From a bacterium (GTDB lineage: Bacteria > CBDUZB01 > JAGLHV01), in assembly GCA_023132075.1 (NCBI GenBank), contig JAGLYT010000013.1:1-13389 (forward strand): 13,389 nucleotides of DNA, written 5' to 3'. Positions 8,153-13,389 of the stretch are shown in pieces (positions within the stretch are counted from its first letter, which is position 1; the number at the start of each line of letters is the position of its first letter). Position numbers and translations under genes: made by a program. Below the pieces are notes generated by a model. It was not told the DNA's origin. It saw only the letters and a list, made by a program, of their open reading frames with translations, and made no database searches.

Positions 8153-8617
8153 TTAAGATATAAATCCCGCTTTTTCAAATAAATTTTCCTGATAACCTTT
8201 AGTCCAATCAGCAGATTTGCCTTCCGAAAAAATATCAAAAATCTTATCGTAGCTTCTAATTACCTCATCAATTGACATTTTAAAGGCAGTAACTTTCTGG
8301 TTGCAATCACCTATTCCTTCCGCATAAATTACTAATGGATAAATTCCATTCGATTGATCTACTACGACAAATCCTAAATCTTCTTTTAAGGGAAAAATTT
8401 CCAGAAAATAGTCTTTTTTAAAATGTGATTTTTTTCCAATGTTGTCTTTCAATTCTTTAAGAGCCATTAACCCTAAATCTTTATCAAAGTCAACTGAGCA
8501 AAGAAAACTCCTTAAAGAATAACAAATCACATACCTGTAACAGACAGGATACTCCTGCTTTTCGTCTTTTCCCAAAAACCACTCGCCTTCTTTCATGATT
8601 TTCAAATTTCTTGGCAT
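8153..8617 (-). CDS. Small protein of unknown function (154 aa)
   Basis: I do not recognise this protein. It has no signal peptide and no membrane segment, and looks cytoplasmic and mixed alpha/beta: a strand-like stretch VCYRYVICYSLRSFLCSV (25-42) with three Cys, a FLEIFPL and GFVVVD pair, an IYPLVIYAEGIG strand and a C-terminal helix with DEVIRSYDKIFDIF. The start at 8617 is preferred because a G-rich tract precedes it, whereas the in-frame ATG at 8596 has no Shine-Dalgarno. The gene follows the AAA+/DUF4143 ATPase on the same strand after 179 bases and is similarly AT-rich, so the two may have been acquired together. A sensor, immunity or antitoxin-like partner is only a guess. Confidence 0.75.
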   Translation of the reverse strand: MPRNLKIMKEGEWFLGKDEKQEYPVCYRYVICYSLRSFLCSVDFDKDLGLMALKELKDNIGKKSHFKKDYFLEIFPLKEDLGFVVVDQSNGIYPLVIYAEGIGDCNQKVTAFKMSIDEVIRSYDKIFDIFSEGKSADWTKGYQENLFEKAGFIS

Positions 8618-8621
8618 TATT

Positions 8622-8635
8622 CCCCCCCTTTTTTT
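8622..8635 (-). promoter_or_regulatory. A7G7 homopolymer forming the ribosome-binding region of the 154-aa gene
   Basis: On the minus strand, seven A are followed by seven G, then AATA and the ATG at 8617. The G-run is the only Shine-Dalgarno-like element. Such a tract is prone to slippage, which would change Shine-Dalgarno strength and spacing and so could switch translation up or down. Confidence 0.5.
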
Positions 8636-8660
8636 ATTGTTTTTGTTTGTTTTTACAATT

Positions 8661-8685
8661 AATAAAGTGAAATTCTTACCTTATT
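8661..8685 (-). other. Imperfect hairpin in the leader of the 154-aa gene
   Basis: As minus-strand RNA, AAUAAGGUAA and UCACUUUAUU pair over ten positions with one G-U pair and one mismatch around a five-base loop. No T-run follows, so it is not an intrinsic terminator. It may be a leader structure or part of the neighbouring GC-richer element. Confidence 0.3.
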
Positions 8686-8692
8686 GTATTTT

Positions 8693-8734
8693 AGCGGCTA
8701 CCAGACTCCCAGAAATACCAGTGCAACTCCCGCT
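8693..8734. other. GC-richer islet in an AT-rich intergenic region (possible dispersed repeat or RNA element)
   Basis: About 40 bases are clearly GC-richer than the surrounding intergenic sequence. The ends are complementary (AGCGG near 8693 against CCGCT near 8730), and the minus strand contains three CTGG repeats within 25 bases. No complete gene fits. It would lie in the 5' leader of the 154-aa gene if the candidate promoter upstream is real. A remnant of a mobile or dispersed repeat is the main alternative. Confidence 0.35.
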
Positions 8735-8749
8735 CTTTCTTGTTTTTCT

Positions 8750-8778
8750 TTTAGACTATTTTAATGTATTTATACCAA
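8750..8778 (-). promoter_or_regulatory. Weak promoter candidate for the 154-aa gene
   Basis: TTGGTA (8778-8773) and TCTAAA (8755-8750) are spaced 17 bases apart and each matches four of six consensus bases. It would give a leader of about 125 bases containing the GC-richer islet and the hairpin. In AT-rich DNA such matches are common, so this is tentative. Confidence 0.3.
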
Positions 8779-8796
8779 AAAATGCATACTTAAAAA

Positions 8797-9927
8797 TTAA
8801 CTGATAAATTCAATATAATTATTCGGTGATATTAAATGATACTCGGATTCTTTATACGTTTTGCACCATTCTTTTGGTGGTTTTAGTTTTTTATCCTGCC
8901 ACTTTATTTCATAACCAAACAACTTTCCACTGGATTCTTCAATCAAATCTATTTCTTTTTTATCATACGTTCTCCAAAAATAATTATTAGACAATATGCT
9001 GTAATATTCCTGTTTTTTAATTCTTTCCATAATTATATAATTCTCCCATAACTCACCTATATCATTACGCATGGTCAATGGATTGAAATTATTAATTAAG
9101 GCATTTCTTATACCAACATCATAAAAATAATACCTTGGATTTTTTGATACTTCTTTGCGAAGATTACGACTAAATCCTCTTAGCTTAAAAATAACAAATG
9201 TTTTCTCTAATAAGTCAAGATATCTGTCAATCGTGTTTTTACTCATCCCTAATTGGCTTCCCAATTCGTTAAAAGAAACTTCTTTTCCAATTTGAAATGC
9301 TAATAACTGCAAGAGCCGGATTATCTTATCAGAATGTCTGATACCATCAAGTTCTAAAATATCCCGGTAAAGATAAGATTCCACAATTTCCCGTAAATAT
9401 AAAACCCTTTGGCTATTATCACTATTAACAACCACTTCCGGATAGGACCCATAAATTAATCTTTCTTCTAAACGAGCTTTTGTTTGGACCCTTGTTTCAA
9501 TGGCATTAATTTCCAGTTGCGCAAGTGGAAACATTTTAAGAGTATGTTTCCGTCCGGTAAGTGGTTCTCCTATCTGTTTTGCCAAATCAAAAGAGGACGA
9601 ACCGGTTGCAATAACTTTTATCATAGGAAGATGATCAAGAATTAACTTTATATTCAATCCAATATTTTTTATTTTCTGCGCCTCATCAATTAGTAATAAC
9701 TTTTTATCCCCTACAAAAGAACGCAATTTTTCAATAGACTGACTACTCAAATATTCCTGTACATTTATATCATCACCATTAACAAACAAATATTGTTCTT
9801 TTATTCCTTTTAAAAATTGCTTTAAAAGAGTAGTCTTACCACATCTTCTTGGCCCATAAACAATTACTGCCTTTTCCGGGCCAAGAAATTTGTGAATATT
9901 TTTTAATTGGTATTGTGGAATATACAT
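8797..9927 (-). CDS. AAA+ ATPase of the DUF4143 family
   Basis: This 376-residue protein has the family's full layout. The N-terminal ATPase domain has Walker A GPRRCGKT (25-32), Walker B LLLIDE (77-82) and the sensor stretch ATGSSSFDLA (107-116), followed by GEPLTGRK. A winged-helix-like segment lies at about 216-248 (ELGSQLGMSKNTIDRYLDLL). The C-terminal DUF4143 part has FYDVGIRNALI, GELWENYI and a PD-(D/E)xK-like set: E325, D327, E340 and K342 in KEIDLIE and GYEIKW. Such proteins are widespread in bacteria and archaea, often in variable loci, and their cellular role is largely unproven. The start is the first ATG after a perfect promoter whose -10 and start site sit in a long palindrome; only a GGTGAG motif close to the ATG serves as Shine-Dalgarno. 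The sequence is noticeably AT-rich, suggesting transfer. Whether the nuclease-like site cuts DNA cannot be judged from sequence. Confidence 0.93.
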   Translation of the reverse strand: MYIPQYQLKNIHKFLGPEKAVIVYGPRRCGKTTLLKQFLKGIKEQYLFVNGDDINVQEYLSSQSIEKLRSFVGDKKLLLIDEAQKIKNIGLNIKLILDHLPMIKVIATGSSSFDLAKQIGEPLTGRKHTLKMFPLAQLEINAIETRVQTKARLEERLIYGSYPEVVVNSDNSQRVLYLREIVESYLYRDILELDGIRHSDKIIRLLQLLAFQIGKEVSFNELGSQLGMSKNTIDRYLDLLEKTFVIFKLRGFSRNLRKEVSKNPRYYFYDVGIRNALINNFNPLTMRNDIGELWENYIIMERIKKQEYYSILSNNYFWRTYDKKEIDLIEESSGKLFGYEIKWQDKKLKPPKEWCKTYKESEYHLISPNNYIEFIS

Positions 9928-9943
9928 AACTCACCATATTTAT

Positions 9944-9975
9944 TATAATTTAGTCACTTAGTTGACTAAATTATA
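9944..9975. promoter_or_regulatory. 32-bp inverted repeat over the ATPase -10 box and start site (operator candidate)
   Basis: Two perfect 13-bp arms (9944-9956 and 9963-9975, with core TTTAGTCA/TGACTAAA) flank six bases. The right arm begins exactly with the -10 hexamer, and the expected start site near 9963 lies in the centre. This is the same geometry as CIRCE at groESL and points to a dimeric repressor. No T-run follows on either strand that would make it a terminator of the upstream gene. Confidence 0.65.
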
Positions 9976-9998
9976 TATTATTTATTCCTTTTTGTCAA
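9970..9998 (-). promoter_or_regulatory. Promoter of the ATPase gene, perfect housekeeping consensus
   Basis: TTGACA (9998-9993), a 17-base spacer and TATAAT (9975-9970) on the minus strand match the consensus completely. Transcription would start near 9963, giving a leader of about 36 bases. So strong a core promoter, with palindromes over both boxes, suggests that it is normally repressed. Confidence 0.85.
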
Positions 9999-10018
9999 CA
10001 AAATTTCATTGACAAAAA
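9989..10018. promoter_or_regulatory. Second inverted repeat, overlapping the ATPase -35 box
   Basis: TTTTTGTCAA (9989-9998) and TTGACAAAAA (10009-10018) are exact reverse complements separated by ten bases. The left arm contains the -35 hexamer. The centre is 44 bases from that of the neighbouring palindrome, about four helical turns. The two repeats differ in sequence apart from the shared GTCAA/TTGAC core, so they may serve two regulators or be one complex operator. Confidence 0.5.
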
Positions 10019-10063
10019 CCAATCCGGGAATAAACTTAACCTTATCAGTTGTATTTGCCTTTC

Positions 10064-13000
10064 TTATTCAACCACCTCAATGATAAATCCGGCACTGTGG
10101 GCAGTCATTTCCGGGGAATACATCGATTGCAAGGTGGCCGCACCCATACGATAAACGCCCGGCTTGGTCGGTTTTAATCTATAGCGTAAAATATATTCCC
10201 CGTGAGGAAGCCGGCTCATAAAAAAGTTAGTTAATGAATCCCGCGGCTCTTCATAAAAGCGTAACGATTCATACTTCCAACCGCTCAACAGGGTTTCTGC
10301 CTCAAAACCAGCCGCTTTAGGATCTTTAAGATGCATATATTCAAATTGACTGCGGGTATTAATCTTAAGCTGTACCTCTATTTGCTCACCTACCCGAACC
10401 TTTGTTCCTGATTTTACCGGTTTTAAACGGTATCTTTTCCCCTCTTTTACTCTGCGGTAAAATTTACGCTTTAACTCCAGCATACCCGGGGTAGACGCTT
10501 CCGGTATTTGGTCGGTGGAATAAATCCAGGTAAGACTGGCAAAAGCAAGCCCCGGACCTTCTTTTTTTATGGCAACTTTTTGTTTTTCCGGAGTAATTTT
10601 AAACCCTTTCTCCTGCCAGCGTAGAGGCTCTTCCAGCCAGTCATCTGCTTTAACTACTACCGAATCAGTCATTTCACCCCATTTTATCCGGAACATCTCA
10701 TCAGCAGCCAATGCCCCGCGCTGATTTAAATAATCAAGCAAAGCATATACTGCCGCAGTAGAAGCCTTGGTGGATTTCCAAACAGTTCCTTTACGGTTAA
10801 ATAAAAGCCATTGCACCATACCCGGAATGAGTTTATCTTTGGGACGTACTTCCTGCAGTGTACGCAGAAAAAAGGCGTGCTTTTCCACTGTATCGGAATA
10901 CCAGACCCAGGAATATTTTTCCGGTGTCCAATAAGCACCTGCTATGGGGTCTTCTCTTACCCCGTCCATAGCCATATCCAGAATCTCCTCCGCTCTTTTT
11001 TTATTTCCTAATCGCAGGTGAGTATAAGAAAGATACGCTTTACCTAACGGGGTTAACGCATGGATATGCCGCTCTAAAAACACTACCCAGGATTTTGCTG
11101 CCTGATGACCTTCTCCGGCGGCAGAAAATTCCCCTACAGGATAAGAAGTTACTACATAAGCAGCATAAGCTACCAGGGTTAAATACCTCTCTTCCGCTTT
11201 TAATTTTAAAGGGATTTCTTTGTTTACATAACGCAAAGCCTTTTGAATCATATCCCTGGGCACCTTTACCCCGTAACGCCTTGCTTCGGCAAAACCGGCA
11301 AGAATATAAAGGGTCATATAAGCATCCTCTTTTCCTCCCGGCCACCAGGGAAACGCCCCGTTAGAAAGCTGTGCCGCTTTTAATTTAGCTAAATTTCTTT
11401 CCTTTTGTCTTTGCACAACCTTGGGGTCAAGTAAATCAATCGTAGGAAAACAGGTCGGACGGCCTTCCGATTGCCAGAGCCAGGGTGTCTCCATTAAACT
11501 AAGCAGTCTTTTAGGGTCATCTTTTTCCCATGCAGGAGTGACCGTCTTACGCCTGGGAATTTTACTCACCGCTTTACGCAAGGCAGGATGTTTTTTGTAA
11601 ATTTCGTTAACTATACTTAAAGGTACATACTTATTTAATATTTGCTCTACACAGTTATAAGGATACTGAATAAGAAAAGGCATTGTATTTAAAATACTTA
11701 GCGCTAATTGCGGGTCAACCTGAAGCACCATCGATTCATTAATTCTGGTAGAATCTGCTTTAAGGGCAATTTCCAATTTTTTAGTTTCATTTCCTGACAA
11801 AGTAGTAATTGCCGATTCAATCAGCCTCTGCCGGGAAGGAAGAATGGGAAGCTCTCTCTCCTCGGCATCAGAGAGTTTATCCGCCATTGCCACTACCCTT
11901 ACCTTGTAGGTACTTATCCCCTCCGGTATTTCTACTGTCCAGTTAAAACTCTTTAAACTATGAGGAGATATTTTGAAAGGTTGTTTATTATTTTTAAGCT
12001 TCAATTTCTGATTAATTAATTTATTATTTTCACTAATTTCAATGACTACTTCCCCTTCCATACTTTTTTCCGATTCATTATGCACTATTGCCGTAACCGT
12101 CCCTTTATCTTTTTCCCTAAAAAAACGCGGCAAATCGGCACGCACCATCAATTCTTTTTTGGTAACGGCTTCTTCGGTTAAAATTCCTTCTTTTATATCT
12201 TTAGTAAAAGCAAAGAGTTTTACTTTCCAGCCGGTAAGCTGCTCGGGCACGGTAAACGTAAATTTTTTAGTACCGTTACTTCCGGTGATAATATGCGGTT
12301 TAAAAAAAGCTGTATCGGCAAATTCTTTCCTTGTTTTTACCTTTGCTGCCTGTTTGTGTTTTTTTCCTTCTCCTCCCAACCCCCCTATTTCTTCTTTTCT
12401 AATGCTTTTTTCCATCGTAGCTGATTGAGGCATTGCCGCCAACTTATCAGCACAAACTTCCCTCTCGGAAAGCTCATATAACCCTTTTCCTCTCCCGCTG
12501 TATCCAAATTCCCTTACCCATGTTCTTGCCGTACGCAAGTGGGGAAGAGCGGGTTTTCGGGGAGGTTGACGGAAAGCTTTAAGTAACTTTTGCAGTAACC
12601 CCTCGGTAATAGGCAAACTAACACTATAGGGATTAAAAACGGAATTTACACCATAAGCCGGTGCCGGCCGTAAATTATAAAGCCAGCTCAACCAGAGATT
12701 GTTAGAGGTTAAATAATATTCCAGGGAACGGTCATACATCAAAGCTAATACTTCCCCTTTTACCGGCTGTTTTTTCCAGTCATTAATTTTTATTCCCCAG
12801 GTAATTTTTTCCCCGGGTTTCAATTCTTTTTTAAAAGGAGTAAGGACAAGGTTAAGTTTTTTCTCTTTCCAGGGAACAGCAACCGTCGTCTGGCCATAAT
12901 GAACCTCCAAATTTTTTACCCCAAACCAGCGCAGGGTAAACCCTCCTTTCATTTTCCTGGTTACCGGAATCTGGATTAATCTTACCGGTTGATTCCCGTT

Positions 13001-13389
13001 AATCAGTATTTGTTTTAAGAAATGCGTACCGGCCCAAACTTCCAAATGATAAATCTCGCCGGCTAATCCGGACCCGATAATAAAACGGGCTATTTCGCCT
13101 ACTTTATATTCATCCTTTTCTACCAGCATTACCGAGGCGGCATTTATCGGGACGGCTTCTTTTCTGTTTTTTGCCACAACAAAAATCTTAGATTGCTCTA
13201 CCTTTCCACCCCAACTGTCAAATGATTCCTCTACCAGACGATAAGTTCCCGGTAAAAGAGGATTGATTTTTACCAATGCCTCGCCCTCTTTATTATGTCT
13301 AATCTTTCCCTGAGCTACTAATTCTCCGTTAGGCACATCTTTTAATTGCACATCCAGAGGAGGTAACCAATCCCCAAAATTCCCGGCAT
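10064..13389 (-). CDS. Alpha-2-macroglobulin family protein (partial, N-terminus off the right edge)
   Basis: Bacterial alpha-2-macroglobulins are envelope proteins that trap attacking proteases: cleavage of a bait region exposes a reactive thioester that binds the enzyme. The frame stays open to the right edge, giving 1,107 visible residues; the GTG at 13351 is an internal valine codon, not a start. In order there are macroglobulin (beta-sandwich) domains including ELKPGEKITWGIKI and GEVLALMYDRSLEYY, then a Lys/Gly-rich bait-like linker (IRKEEIGGLGGEGKKHKQAA), the A2M domain starting at TVPEQLTGWKVK, and the thioester motif C-V-E-Q in YPYNCVEQILNKYVP (11653-11642). The helical thioester domain follows with NGAFPWWPGGKEDAYMTLYI, and the C-terminal domain ends in YSPEMTAHSAGFIIEVVE. 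The missing part should carry the signal peptide and first macroglobulin domains, probably several hundred residues. It is GC-richer than the ATPase gene downstream. The frequent partner gene pbpC does not lie downstream. Confidence 0.94.
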   Translation of the reverse strand, partial: AGNFGDWLPPLDVQLKDVPNGELVAQGKIRHNKEGEALVKINPLLPGTYRLVEESFDSWGGKVEQSKIFVVAKNRKEAVPINAASVMLVEKDEYKVGEIARFIIGSGLAGEIYHLEVWAGTHFLKQILINGNQPVRLIQIPVTRKMKGGFTLRWFGVKNLEVHYGQTTVAVPWKEKKLNLVLTPFKKELKPGEKITWGIKINDWKKQPVKGEVLALMYDRSLEYYLTSNNLWLSWLYNLRPAPAYGVNSVFNPYSVSLPITEGLLQKLLKAFRQPPRKPALPHLRTARTWVREFGYSGRGKGLYELSEREVCADKLAAMPQSATMEKSIRKEEIGGLGGEGKKHKQAAKVKTRKEFADTAFFKPHIITGSNGTKKFTFTVPEQLTGWKVKLFAFTKDIKEGILTEEAVTKKELMVRADLPRFFREKDKGTVTAIVHNESEKSMEGEVVIEISENNKLINQKLKLKNNKQPFKISPHSLKSFNWTVEIPEGISTYKVRVVAMADKLSDAEERELPILPSRQRLIESAITTLSGNETKKLEIALKADSTRINESMVLQVDPQLALSILNTMPFLIQYPYNCVEQILNKYVPLSIVNEIYKKHPALRKAVSKIPRRKTVTPAWEKDDPKRLLSLMETPWLWQSEGRPTCFPTIDLLDPKVVQRQKERNLAKLKAAQLSNGAFPWWPGGKEDAYMTLYILAGFAEARRYGVKVPRDMIQKALRYVNKEIPLKLKAEERYLTLVAYAAYVVTSYPVGEFSAAGEGHQAAKSWVVFLERHIHALTPLGKAYLSYTHLRLGNKKRAEEILDMAMDGVREDPIAGAYWTPEKYSWVWYSDTVEKHAFFLRTLQEVRPKDKLIPGMVQWLLFNRKGTVWKSTKASTAAVYALLDYLNQRGALAADEMFRIKWGEMTDSVVVKADDWLEEPLRWQEKGFKITPEKQKVAIKKEGPGLAFASLTWIYSTDQIPEASTPGMLELKRKFYRRVKEGKRYRLKPVKSGTKVRVGEQIEVQLKINTRSQFEYMHLKDPKAAGFEAETLLSGWKYESLRFYEEPRDSLTNFFMSRLPHGEYILRYRLKPTKPGVYRMGAATLQSMYSPEMTAHSAGFIIEVVE

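Noticed and set aside
8595-8804. 69-aa plus-strand frame covering the intergenic region before the 154-aa gene
   Set aside because: It has a hydrophobic composition typical of translated A/T-rich DNA, no Shine-Dalgarno, and overlaps the start of the 154-aa gene on the other strand. A remnant of a repeat is more likely.
9989-10018. Inverted repeat as terminator of the alpha-2-macroglobulin gene
   Set aside because: On the minus strand the hairpin is followed by A-rich sequence rather than a T-run, and its arm is the -35 box of the next gene.
10726-11345. Minus-strand frames of 70 and 101 aa inside the alpha-2-macroglobulin gene
   Set aside because: They overlap the long, well-supported alpha-2-macroglobulin frame in another register and do not resemble any protein.
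13349-13351. GTG as a start codon for the alpha-2-macroglobulin
   Set aside because: The frame continues upstream for twelve more codons to the window edge, and the text there reads as part of a macroglobulin domain with no signal peptide, so this codon is an internal valine.
1-13389. tRNA or rRNA genes, CRISPR arrays, insertion sequences
   Set aside because: The gene-free stretches are all under 210 bases and contain no cloverleaf, regularly spaced repeat or transposase remnant that I could recognise.

Overview
The window comes from a fairly AT-rich bacterium with two membranes. It encodes an outer-membrane beta-barrel protein with a signal peptide and a large alpha-2-macroglobulin (a periplasmic protein in diderms), together with a HrcA/CIRCE-type groESL operon. 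The exact phylum cannot be read from the sequence. The mix of a CIRCE operator, a DnaE with an intact PHP site and several unplaceable secreted proteins would fit an uncultured low-GC diderm lineage, but that is inference. All genes lie on the minus strand, so the window is read right to left.

Layout from high to low coordinates. At 13389-10064 lies the C-terminal part of an alpha-2-macroglobulin with an intact CxEQ thioester motif; its 5' end is outside the window. At 9998-9944 is a perfect sigma70-type promoter (TTGACA-17-TATAAT) embedded in two inverted repeats. It drives an AAA+/DUF4143 ATPase (9927-8797), followed by a 154-aa protein I do not recognise (8617-8153). These two genes look more AT-rich than their neighbours. 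At 8032-5098 a two-gene, translationally coupled unit encodes an outer-membrane barrel (512 aa) and an exported protein of unknown function (463 aa) with a hydrophobic helical segment, a charged coiled coil and a CxC motif. Next comes the groESL operon: consensus promoter, a perfect CIRCE operator followed by an 11-nt T-run, groS, groL and a strong intrinsic terminator. Last is dnaE (2741 to beyond position 1), with its own promoter just behind the groL terminator and an 18-bp palindrome between its -35 and -10 boxes.

dnaE and groESL are housekeeping genes. The less ordinary content is (a) promoter architecture: three good promoters each overlap a perfect palindrome; (b) the CIRCE palindrome plus T-run, which can also act as the terminator of the upstream barrel/exported-protein operon; (c) the barrel/exported-protein pair; and (d) the AT-rich ATPase + 154-aa pair, whose smaller gene has an A7G7 homopolymer as its ribosome-binding region. 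No RNA genes, CRISPR arrays or insertion sequences were seen, and no gene-free stretch exceeds 300 bases.
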